Shown: positions 10,113 through 17,931 of the stretch, one piece after another
How the letters are laid out: each line of letters starts with the position of its first letter
How positions within the stretch are numbered: position 1 is the stretch's first letter
Assembly: GCA_036940085.1 (NCBI GenBank)
Contig: JALLBK010000399.1
Span: forward strand, 1 to 20,814
From: Discostella pseudostelligera
Lineage: Eukaryota > Bacillariophyta > Thalassiosirophyceae > Thalassiosirales > Thalassiosiraceae
Length of the DNA stretch: 20,814 bases
Reading direction: 5' to 3'
Translations under genes and position numbers: made by a program
Notes under the pieces: generated by a model
The model's input: the letters and a program-made list of their open reading frames with translations, nothing else
Told to the model about the DNA's origin: nothing
The model's database searches: none

Positions 10113-10131
10113 ACGACGACGACGACGACGA
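10113..10131. repeat. ACG trinucleotide microsatellite
   Basis: Six copies of ACG plus one base, about 90 bp upstream of the minus-strand ATG at 10022, so probably in the promoter or 5' leader of that gene. Similar triplets occur throughout the window inside and outside reading frames. Confidence 0.85.
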
Positions 10132-10394
10132 TTCTACCTCGCGATTATTGGTCTGGTAATGGTATTGCCTTTACCTTTTCATGGAGCCATGCGCACGAGA
10201 GACGGGAGAGCTATTACTATTTCCGTTTCAAACTACTGGATAGATAGGAGGAGAGATTAGAGTTGCGATTCGATTACCGCATCGCCAGAGGCCTCCATTG
10301 TTAAGAGATGAGAGGTCGCGATCGATGCGATCGATTGAGATGAAAATGGAGTTGGAGGGAGGGTTATTGGTATCGGATGGAGATAGAGTAGAAC

Positions 10395-10422
10395 TTGTGG
10401 TGAAACACCACAAAAAGTGGTG
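10395..10422. repeat. Alternating inverted repeat able to form two exclusive hairpins
   Basis: TTGTGGTG (10395-10402), AAA, CACCACAA (10406-10413) form an 8-bp stem with a 3-base loop. The CACCAC arm also pairs with GTGGTG at 10417-10422 across an AAAAA loop. The middle arm can therefore pair with either neighbour. No U-tract or gene end follows, so this is not a terminator in the bacterial sense. Confidence 0.6.
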
Positions 10423-10734
10423 CGATTTTCTTGCTTTCGCTGCCAACACAAGCAAGAGAGGTTGGGCAAGCTTTTGTCTATTGTTTTTTGTGGCTTCAAC
10501 TGACAAAGATAGAGGCAATCTTTTTAAATTCGAGAAAGTATGTACGGTATTCAAATTCGAGAAATCTTGTACTCTCGTACTTTATATTGAGTTCCTTTAT
10601 ATGTGTCTCCCCTTCATATTCTATTCCTATGTGTGTAGGATGTTTTAATGCTTCTCGTTTCTCGCTTTCAAAAAGTTGTGCCACTCACAAAATACTCAAA
10701 ATCTCCAGATAGATCTGAGAGATACTCCCAGCTC

Positions 10735-10838
10735 CTAGGAGTACTAATGTCGGTGCTGAGAGTGCATCAATAGTTGTTCAGAATTCGATGAGAACATATT
10801 ATTATCTATCCGCTACCCGACTTTTGAAGTACTCCTAG
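10735..10838. repeat. 11-bp inverted repeat separated by 82 bp
   Basis: CTAGGAGTACT at 10735-10745 is the exact reverse complement of AGTACTCCTAG at 10828-10838. The left arm sits inside the palindrome CTCCTAGGAG. The enclosed 82 bp encode nothing recognisable. This could be the ends of a very small non-autonomous element or chance; I see no obvious target-site duplication. Confidence 0.5.
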
Positions 10839-10937
10839 CAGCGACTACTTAATTGGAATGGTTGCATTGATAGGTAGGAGTATAAATAGAATTACAAGAT
10901 GTTACAAGATCCAATAGTCGATCACCTCATCTCCACC

Positions 10938-12974
10938 TCACTTTTTACCAAGCGCAAGTTGTGCCTGAATATCGGCGCAGTCTCGATCCATTTCACGCAG
11001 GAAGACATGATCCGGCTTCAACTTGTTCGCATTGTATATCTCTGATGCTCGCTTCATATAAATTTCTGCAGTTGCATACTCCATCCGGCTTGACAGCAAC
11101 CTTCCTATTTTGTGCATGAGTCTTCCCACGTCCAAGTGAGATTCGCCAAGGATAGACTTTCGGATTTTCAACGCTTCTTCGTAGGTTTTGATTGCACCAT
11201 TCACATTCTTTAGCTTCTCGTACGCATCAGCAAGACACGATAATGTCACTGCCACCGTGAGGTGCTCGTTGCCATACCTAATTTTTTGCATATCCACCAC
11301 TTGTTTGAAGAGAGAGGCACCATCCGAGAAGTTACCTCGACTGCATTCGATAGTCGCAATGTTGTGAAGAGTTACTGCCACTTCTGGATGTGACAATCCC
11401 AGAAGAGTTGTTTCAATTCCTAATACTTCTTGATAGATGTTGAATGCTTCGTCAAGATTGCCAATGTCCATGTTTAAGTTGCCAGTATTTCCCAAGATGG
11501 CCGCAATTATGCCGTGTTGTGTGCCCAATACTTGCTTCATTCCACGCAGTGACGCATTGTAAGCAGAGAGGGCTGCATTGTATCGATGACTCCGTCGATG
11601 GATTTGGCCGATTTGATGCAAGGTCAATGCAATATCAAAATAGGCTTCTTCTTTTCCATTCGCCGACGGTATAGTACCGTTCTCCGCGGGGGGTAAACAC
11701 AACCCATCGTAATAGAGTGTGGTTGCATCACCTCCTCCTTGAGCAATATCCTCCGACGAAGCCCATTTATCAAACCTTTTCTCAAGAAAGACTTCCATTT
11801 CCCCATTTTCAGTATCCGCATCCCCATTGGCGAAGTTGTTGCCAGCAGCAGCAGAAGCAGATGCTGCCTTTCCGACCTTTCCAGATTTTGTCGTTGTGGA
11901 CGACTTGGCCAGCCGCACTTCCTCCAACGAAAATAAGCTATCCACGTGACTGTTATCAAAATTCTCAAGCCAATTATCATCATCCTTGACTTTACTACTC
12001 GACCCCTTCCGGAACAAATTACCAATATTCGAACCAACTTTGCTGGCTACGACATTGCCACCTTTGCGTTCCTGGGGTGCTACTATTGGTTGCCCGTTGT
12101 TCCCATCGATAAATTGTACTGCATATCGAAGACTAGCATGGTACAACACCAATGCCTTTTCTTCTTTTCGTTTTCGTTCTAGTATCATACCCATATCGCG
12201 AAGTGTCACACTTAATATATACCAAACGAAGATGTCGAGCATGAGTGAAAAACAAACGATGTATGTGAAATCAATGGTGATACGCACAGACATGCACGCC
12301 CTTACCTCGTGGTCAAAGGATTCCGCCTCCGAAATTCCACAACATCCCTCCCTTTTCCACCATTCTCGTCCATCCGTCCATGGAAACTCAACTCATACAA
12401 TCTCATTGCCTCATCATACTCCCGTCGTTTCATTTGTACTCCTCCCATCATATTAAGCAATACCGCCAAACTAGGATGATCGACACCCAATGCATCCCGT
12501 CGCATCCGATAGGCAATGGTATACATCCGTAATGCCTTGATCAATTGATTCGTATCCTCGTGATCTATTCCCATTTGAACAATGTTCGATGAGTTGGATA
12601 AGGTGACTTGGGCATGATGGACGTCATTTAATGATTTGAGAACATGGGCGGTAAGTGGATCGGTAGTGTCGGAATATCCGAGTGTGGATGTTAATTCCTT
12701 GAGAGCTAGTAGGTAGTATCGCATAGCAAGATGGTATCGAAAGGAGTGTTTGTGAGCATATCGAGCTTTTTTGAGGAGGGTGGCGATGGTGTCATTGTAC
12801 TTAGTGGTGCGGAATAGAGAATGATGATGATGATGTCGTCGTCGTTGTTGTTGTTGTGGTTGTTGCTGGGTGGTATTACCATTGCCACGATGTTTCGCAG
12901 GTGAGTTATTGTTGTTGTTGTTGTTGGAATGGTCGTAGCTCAAAGAAGAAGACTCGATGGTGGGATAGTTGTTG

Positions 12975-13006
<32 letters not shown>

Positions 13007-14017
13007 GGTGGTGTCGTCATTGTCCCCATCCTCATCATAATCCAACGATGATAAAGACTGTTGCTTCAGACCATGATGTTCCCGCGAACTACCGACAGAA
13101 GTTGTTGTTGTTGTTGTTGTTGTTGCTGCTGCTGCTTTCTTGTTCAATTTTCCACTGCTGCCGCCGCTACCACCGCCGCCGCCACCACCACCGCCACCAC
13201 CATAAATATGCCCACCACCACCAGATAAGAACGAGCTAATCCGTCGAATGGGAGTGGGTTCCAACATTTTCTTAATGTAGGCATCTTCTAGATCATCATC
13301 ATCACTGTCGGCAGTTGTTGTTCTTCCACCATTATGGCCGGTATTGTTCGCTTTACTGATGCCAGGAATGATCTTGTGTTTGCCCGAAGTAGTAGTAGTA
13401 GTAGTAGTAATAGTAGTATTATTACCCCGAATGCCTTTCATGGATGACGGCGGTTTCGGTTTCAAGTTGGAAGATGACTTTTTGAGCAGTGGCGGTGGAA
13501 GACCAGTAGTTGTAGTAGCATTATGCTCGTCATTATTGGTGCTGTTGCTCCGCACCATGAGATTTTTGAACTTGTCTTGAATGGTGGTGGGTAAATAATG
13601 TGGAGTAGTAGTACTGTTTATGTTGGCGTTGTTGATATAGGATGATACTGATGATGATGCACTACCAACCTCAACCTGTGTCGTCGAAGATGAAGAAGGT
13701 GTTGTAGTGGAGGTGGAGGAGGAGGGTGGCGTTAAATCAAATCTCACCCGATTGGTATTATGAACGCGAAATAAAGAGAGTAGTGGATCGTCGTCATCGT
13801 CACCGTCATCAAAGTTGAGTTCTTCATTGGCGAGAGCAGGATCGGCAGGATTGTCACGTCGTCGTCGTCCTCTTGGCTGTGCTGCTTGGCTACGCCTATT
13901 GCTGTTACCTCTGCCGCCGCCGCCGCTGCTGCTGCCGCTACTAGTACTAGTACGGAACAAGAGGGAGGATCCCCACTTCCCCCCCTTGCTGCTGCTACCT
14001 CCCCCGATGACAGGCAT
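10938..14017 (-). CDS. TPR protein with kinesin-light-chain-type repeats and a homorepeat-rich N-terminus, two exons
   Basis: Exons (minus) are 14017-12306 and 12210-10938, giving 994 residues. The 95-bp intron is ACG AG|GTAAGG...TTAAG|TGTGAC. Splicing turns the stop after the first exon frame into Ser and joins two TPR-bearing frames that would otherwise look like separate genes. Residues 1-420 are mostly low complexity: Arg-rich (PRGRRRRDN), acidic, poly-Thr, poly-Asn, an 11-Gly run near residue 275, Gln and His runs. TPRs begin at about 425 (YHLAMRYYLLALKEL). One clear 42-residue unit starts at 514 (HPSLAVLLNMMGG...YDEAMRLYE) and continues across the intron (VTLRDMGMILERKRKEEKAL). A second array covers about 758-985 with the LG-x-x-HP-x-V-A-x-T-L-x-N-I consensus (LGLSHPEVAVTLHNIATIEC). 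Such arrays are protein-binding scaffolds. A true kinesin light chain is not implied: the N-terminal heptad coiled coil is not seen. The specific partner is unknown. Confidence 0.85.
12836..13203. repeat. Cluster of trinucleotide repeats within the TPR gene's first exon
   Basis: On the plus strand this part is built from runs of GTT/TTG, GGT/GTG, GCT and GCC/ACC triplets. Read on the coding (minus) strand they give poly-Gln/His, poly-Asn, poly-Thr, poly-Ala and poly-Gly tracts. Run lengths stay multiples of three, consistent with expansion under a coding constraint. Similar shorter runs occur at 13390-13420. Confidence 0.85.
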
Positions 14018-14034
14018 GGAACTTGAGATAAGTA

Positions 14035-14047
14035 TCTCTCTCTCTCT
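14035..14047. repeat. TC dinucleotide repeat upstream of the TPR gene
   Basis: A TC/GA run of 13 bases lies 18 bp upstream of the minus-strand ATG at 14017, so it reads GAGAGA in the 5' leader of that mRNA. A Kozak or leader effect is possible but not shown. Confidence 0.8.
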
Positions 14048-14210
14048 AGGTCTAGGCGTGCGTAATAGGGAAGGGGTATTATTCGGCCGCTATGGCTATG
14101 GTGGGCAGGATGATGTAGAGGGCAGTATGATGTCCCGTTGTGTACCATAGGTCTCCATATTATCTTCCGTCATCGTCAAGTATCTAAGTGGCGACGGAAA
14201 GACTCCAGTT

Positions 14211-14285
14211 CACCGTCGATGGACAGACGCGAATTCGACGCACTTCGAAGGACTGCTACATATCGTACACCATACCGTGTGCCGC
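14211..14285. repeat. Intergenic block related to 17488-17565 (copy A)
   Basis: Three sequences occur here in the same order and orientation as near 17.5 kb: CACCGTCGATGGACAGA (14211-14227), TCGAAGGAC (14245-14253) and GTGTGCCGC (14277-14285). The bases between them have diverged. It lies about 200-270 bp upstream of the TPR gene start. It could be a diverged dispersed repeat or a shared regulatory element. Confidence 0.6.
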
Positions 14286-14410
14286 ACAGACCCAGCCAGC
14301 CAGGGGCTATGCATGGTAATGGTACGATACATAATATTATAGTGGTGATATCATCATGACCGCCGGCAATAGCAATAGGACGACCACCACATCATGACGG
14401 CATCGCCTAC

Positions 14411-14437
14411 CTCCTCCTCCTCCTCCTCCTCCTCCTC
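14411..14437. repeat. CTC trinucleotide microsatellite
   Basis: Nine CTC units in a row, followed by imperfect GTCGTCATC triplets to about 14460. It lies in a frame that would read poly-Ser from an ATG at 14394, but that frame stops at 14514-14516, so coding status is unclear. Confidence 0.85.
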
Positions 14438-14811
14438 CCCGTCGTCATCGTCGTCGTCATCTTCCATGCTCCCTACTGCTGCTGCTACTGCTGCGGTGGC
14501 ATGCTGCTATTATTAGTGGCAGCAACAGCCGCTGGTGTTGGTGGGTGGAGGCGGCGGTGCAGGCCATCTCATGGTAATAATTGCCATGATAGTCGTCAGC
14601 ATCCCAAACGATTATTGGCTGATTCAAAATAGAGGAAGACAATAGACATGACGACGACGACGACGACACCACCGCTACATCTGCATCGGACAATGATGCA
14701 AATTATTATAATCATTTTCTCCATTTCGTCAATGAGAGGAACAGTAACAACAACACTGGGAGGATTTTTGTGCTACTAAGTGATGGTGGCGATGGTGATC
14801 ATTACACACAA

Positions 14812-15254
14812 ATGAAACCTCCTCCTCCTCCCACAATCATCGCCGCCATCGTCGTCGTCGTCATCATCACCATCATTGTCGACGGCTACACCAATGTTTA
14901 CAATGTGCTCAGTCTCGATTGTACTGAATGGATCAGTGGGGAATGCACCATTGTTATTGAGGCATTTTTCCAAATAGGACGATTGCTATGGATGTATGCT
15001 GGTTACTATTTGAATCAGCAGCAGCAGGTTGTGCAAGAAGGATGGATCGACACCCTTTCTTGGTGAGTCTCTTCCCTGCCATATCGTTTGACATTTTGCA
15101 TTATCTGTTCCTCATCGGCACACAATGTTCTCATCCTTTCGTTCTCCTCGGATGAATATTACCACAAAACAACAGTGGCATGTTTCACGGGCGCATCCTT
15201 ATCCATGTATTGAATTGCTATTTGGACGAAATTGTGTATTACATTGACCAATGA
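14812..15254 (+). CDS. Candidate small membrane or secreted protein, two exons (weak)
   Basis: The model joins 14812-15062 to 15176-15254 (109 residues). ATG at 14812 opens MKPPPPP followed by a strongly hydrophobic segment TIIAAIVVVVIITIIV, which could be a signal anchor. The frame then reads with ordinary composition through a CxxxxxGEC pair, aromatic helices and a QQQQ run. It is cut by a consensus donor TTG|GTGAGT at 15063; the acceptor AACAG at 15171-15175 lacks a good pyrimidine tract. Spliced, it continues CGMFHGRILIHVLNCYLDEI to TGA at 15252-15254. The same frame is open upstream to a stop at 14620, with D- and N-rich content but no ATG, so a further 5' exon is possible. The opposite strand is also open here with a D-run (14776-14973), so even the strand is uncertain. 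Confidence 0.28.
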
Positions 15255-15300
15255 AGATGGTCGTCTTCACATTATTGCCAAATGCGATTATGGGATATAC

Positions 15301-15711
15301 TTATGTCCTTCCATCACCATTGGATCTCACGCAACCGGTGCGTAGTGCGGCCACATCCAGAGTATAGGAATTTCGCATATCACCATTTGCTTCTATTCCC
15401 ACTCTATTCATGTCGGTGGCGGCAGCGAAGGGGCAGGAGGAGGGGTAGGAAGAGTCGATAGTTGTCGTGGTCCATTGAATCCATTGCCAGTTTGCCCTTG
15501 ACGTGTCGCTACTCGTTACCAACTCGCTTTGCTTCAGTGTATGTGATGATGATAACAACAATGATGATTATGAAGCTGGAGAGGATCACGGCTGTTCTGA
15601 CGATGGTTCCCCGGAAAGTCTGCGCAGCAACTCTAAGGTTGCAGACGTAAAAAATGCTGTTTCATTGTGCGTTGGAGGGTGGAGGAGTAGGAGAAGTAAA
15701 TTCATCATCAT
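15301..15711 (-). CDS. Candidate small secreted protein, two exons (weak)
   Basis: On the minus strand three consecutive ATGs (first at 15711, in-frame stop upstream at 15727-15729) open a signal-peptide-like start, MMMNLLLLLLHPPTHNETAF, followed by ordinary sequence (TLELLRRLSGEPSSEQ). The frame stops at 15586. If CC|GTGATC at 15589 is a donor and CAAAG|C at 15526 the acceptor (63-bp intron), it continues in frame as ELVTSSDTSRANWQWIQW and on through NRVGIEANGDMRNSYTLDVA to TAA at 15301-15303, 115 residues in all. The long open 3' frame with unbiased composition is the best support; the splice sites are weak. A plus-strand frame at 15503-15721 overlaps it. I recognise no family. Confidence 0.3.
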
Positions 15712-16168
15712 TTTGTGTTGAGGGGGTCATTTCGATACAAGTTTTGTCATGCAACATTATCATCTATCATCCATCCAAAGCTTGGAAGGAATAGACTGCA
15801 AAAGTTCAAAAGCTATTACTATGGCGCCCCCCAGCGGCTAGTATCATTGCCCATATGGTAGGTTGCCACTTGTGCATGCCATTGCACACGGAGGGTCATG
15901 GCATGGCATCGGCAATTCAACTGACAGCGCCACTGCTACTGTGACCAAAGGAGCGAACCAGAATGACAACCATGCTCATCTTGGAGTGTTGAGGATCCGC
16001 AGCTCATTTCATTGGTGGGGCTCGTTCAATGATGTGATTGGCAAACAGTAGCAATTGCCTTTACTCCCCGAATAATCAATAATGGCGAATGTTAAAAACA
16101 CAAATCCGTATTTGACACTTTATTTGGATTACATTATGTTTGGTTTTGTGTTGGTCAACTATCAGTAT
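15712..16168. other. Intergenic region, nothing recognised
   Basis: This 457-bp stretch lies between the candidate minus-strand gene and the 3' end of the next minus-strand gene. A short frame at 15863-16051 (+) has no sequence resemblance to known proteins. No repeat or RNA gene is apparent. Confidence 0.4.
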
Positions 16169-17005
16169 TCATTGCTGAACCCAATCAGGATGCCAAATCT
16201 TGGAGTAGTCAGAATAAAATCTTGGCAGAACCCAATGTCTATACAAATCACCTTCAACCGGCTCATTCAGGGACACAAAATTAACATTGCTACCATTGTT
16301 GAGGTAGAACTCTGCATACGCTCTTCGTTCTGTTTCATTGAGTGGATAAAGCACAAGAGGATTGAGGGAACTCAAATAAATTCCAATGTGGTAGCCAATT
16401 ATGACTGACCTGCTGGTATTTCCTGGCGCTGCTTTCAAAATATCTGCAGTGTCCTCATAATTAGGGCAGGACAACCTGTATTGGTACTCATTTCCATTCA
16501 CTGTATTGATGATGTTTTCCGTTTCCTCTGCGGTGAGTGACCCTAATGCTGATGTCAAATAATCTGTGGGTGGAATATTATTGGTAGCATGGTCATTATT
16601 CTTCCTTGGCAATTCCTCTGCCGTTGGATGATGACGATTTGTTGTAACAACCATGTGTGGATCAACCTCCAATAAGACGTCATGTAGCAATGCATGCTTC
16701 TCCTCTTTGGTGAGAGATTGAATGGCCACAAGTAACTCCGCTCTTGAGATGTTGATGTCATTGTTTTTTGGCATGATCATCATTTCGTTGTTTTCATCCC
16801 GCCTTCCAATAATACTATTGGATTCATCCTTACTAAATTTCCATAGTTGGTAAAATTGTGACGCCATCAAAATCATAATTATTGTGACAACAAGACTGGT
16901 GGGGCTTCGAAGCAGCATCTTTCCACAGTGGTCTCCTCCTCCTTTTCCTACACGGCGGCCTAGTACATGATGTTGGTCTTTTTTTCCAAGATGAGAAGGG
17001 GGCAT
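16169..17005 (-). CDS. Predicted type II single-pass membrane protein, unknown function
   Basis: A 278-codon frame runs from ATG at 17005 to TGA at 16169-16171. A basic N-terminus (HHVLGRRVGKGGGDHCGK) precedes one hydrophobic segment at about residues 31-55 (SPTSLVVTIIMILMASQFYQ), so the rest is expected in the lumen or outside the cell. Four N-glycosylation sequons lie after it (N85-I-S, N196-T-S, N223-E-T, N237-G-S), consistent with that side. The lumenal part has two similar helical stretches, ELLVAIQSLTKEEKHALLHDV (90-110) and YLTSALGSLTAEETENIINTV (149-169). A C-terminal region follows (VIIGYHIGIYLSSLNPLVLY, then RAYAEFYLNNGSNVNF and GDLYRHWVLPRFYSDYSKIW). The layout is typical of Golgi enzymes but I see no glycosyltransferase or sulfotransferase motif. 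M30 is an alternative start that keeps the anchor. Function unknown. Confidence 0.6.
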   Translation of the reverse strand: MPPSHLGKKDQHHVLGRRVGKGGGDHCGKMLLRSPTSLVVTIIMILMASQFYQLWKFSKDESNSIIGRRDENNEMMIMPKNNDINISRAELLVAIQSLTKEEKHALLHDVLLEVDPHMVVTTNRHHPTAEELPRKNNDHATNNIPPTDYLTSALGSLTAEETENIINTVNGNEYQYRLSCPNYEDTADILKAAPGNTSRSVIIGYHIGIYLSSLNPLVLYPLNETERRAYAEFYLNNGSNVNFVSLNEPVEGDLYRHWVLPRFYSDYSKIWHPDWVQQ

Positions 17006-17487
17006 ATATCATTGATCCATATTCCATGTTGTAGATGCACAGCAGCAGGGAGGATATAAAGAACAAGAGGACAACATAAGATAATACTGTGAGTAGGCTA
17101 GGCTGACATCATTTAGAATAAAGAACAAAGGAGTACTACAGAAGCACACATCCTCCAGAACTTCATTATTATTGCACTCACCACCCATTATTTTGTACCC
17201 CATAGCCCGTCAAGAGAAGAACACAACCCTTTTTTGATGATTGAATAGATTAAGAGGAGTAATAGATCATCACTCAAAGGTGGGAGAGAATAACTCGATC
17301 TATTGGAATTATTCACCCCTTCCGCCTCCGAACAAGTAGTAGTATCGTAGTAGATATTATTTATGGTGGATGCAGGGGGGGGGAGATGAAGTAGCATTCC
17401 TAATTTATGCTGTTGCTGGGGGGCTTGTCTGCTTTTTGTGTGGTGCGTCCTGCCACTCATAGGAGAGCTGCATGCGATACGTCGACA

Positions 17488-17565
17488 CACCGTCGATGGA
17501 CAGAATGACTGCATGCACTGCCACGTTGACCTGTCGAAGGACAGATGATTGGCACAGTGTGCCGC
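17488..17565. repeat. Intergenic block related to 14211-14285 (copy B)
   Basis: It carries CACCGTCGATGGACAGA (17488-17504), TCGAAGGAC (17534-17542) and GTGTGCCGC (17557-17565), collinear with copy A. It is also internally repetitive: GTCGATGGACAGAATGA is followed 41 bp later by GTCGAAGGACAGATGA. It lies about 430 bp upstream of the arginyl-tRNA synthetase ATG. Confidence 0.6.
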
Positions 17566-17765
17566 CGCCGAAGGCTATTATGCCACGTGTAAGCAGTCTG
17601 CGGTGAGTATTACCGTCCGTCCATCGTCCATCGGCGGCAGCATGCAAGACACGTACGTGAAGTTCAATTAGCGACAATATTAAATCGCTTAAATAGATCG
17701 CCTTTCGCGTCTTACACACCGTATGTAACTAGAGTATGGTAAGTACCTGTATGTCGTCGGCGGCG

Positions 17766-17841
17766 GCGATCGTCGGCGATCGTCGGCGCACATCACACAC
17801 ATCATTCCACATTCATTCAATTCAACTCAACTCAACTCAAA
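17766..17841. repeat. Short tandem repeats just upstream of arginyl-tRNA synthetase
   Basis: A 10-bp unit GCGATCGTCG is repeated twice with a partial third copy (17766-17788). Farther on, a 5-bp CAACT-type unit repeats about four times (17822-17841). Both lie in the presumed 5' leader, 90-165 bp before the ATG. Confidence 0.7.
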
Positions 17842-17931
17842 TAGATATCCATTCATTATTATTTTATCCATCGCATCCAAAAAATAATAATCTCCATCGC
17901 ATCGTATCCCAACACCAACCAGAGTACGATA

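Larger units (their letters stand above)
10023..10937. other. Intergenic region, no supported gene
   Basis: This 915-bp stretch lies between the start of the Ser-rich gene and the 3' end of the TPR gene, both on the minus strand. A TTATATAT sequence at about 10101-10109 (read on the minus strand) lies some 80 bp upstream of the ATG at 10022 and could be a TATA-like element. Open frames at 10298-10648 (+) and 10228-10554 (-) overlap each other, lack a good start or any ATG, and resemble no protein. Three local repeats are listed separately, and there is a two-copy TTACAAGAT repeat near 10892-10910. Confidence 0.5.
17006..17931. promoter_or_regulatory. Divergent intergenic region upstream of arginyl-tRNA synthetase
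   Basis: About 925 bp lie between two divergent gene starts. Features seen: a run of nine G at 17375-17383, the repeat block copy B at 17488-17565, and reverse-complement fragments of it (GTCCATCGTCCATCGG) near 17617-17634. There is also an ATG immediately followed by a consensus donor, ATG|GTAAGT (17736-17744), and tandem repeats at 17766-17841. Minus-strand open frames at 17188-17719 are not convincing genes. The GTAAGT could be the donor of an intron in the 5' leader; an AG after ACCAACC at about 17921 is a possible acceptor. Confidence 0.45.

Noticed and set aside
10298..10648. Open frame of 116 codons on the plus strand (and one of 108 codons on the minus strand over the same bases)
   Set aside because: The plus frame opens with TTG and has no protein resemblance; the minus frame contains no ATG at all. 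They overlap each other and lie in a promoter region.
14405..14460. CTC/GTC triplet runs as a possible repeat array
   Set aside because: Simple microsatellite; there are no spacers of constant length, so it is not a CRISPR-like array.
14501..14632. ATG with a signal-peptide-like start, 43 codons
   Set aside because: Very short, in triplet-repeat DNA, with no supported splice to the next frame; mentioned in the locus finding but not called.
14457..14693. Minus-strand frame with poly-Ser and a plausible middle (WDADDYHGNYYHEM)
   Set aside because: It has no upstream ATG in frame and starts from TTG. It could be a last exon, but no convincing donor/acceptor pair connects it, and the plus strand is equally open.
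15503..15721. Plus-strand frame reading an acidic stretch (CDDDNNNDDYEAGEDHG) after a good CAG acceptor at 15537
   Set aside because: No in-frame donor upstream connects it to the plus-strand candidate ending at 15254, and it overlaps the minus-strand candidate with a signal-like start. Kept only as an ambiguity.
16082..16408. Plus-strand frame of 108 codons starting with a true ATG
   Set aside because: Most of it is antisense to the better supported 278-residue minus-strand protein, and it resembles no known family.
17188..17719. Overlapping minus-strand frames of 104-108 codons
   Set aside because: Their composition follows the short repeats in the region, they start from non-ATG codons, and they resemble no protein.
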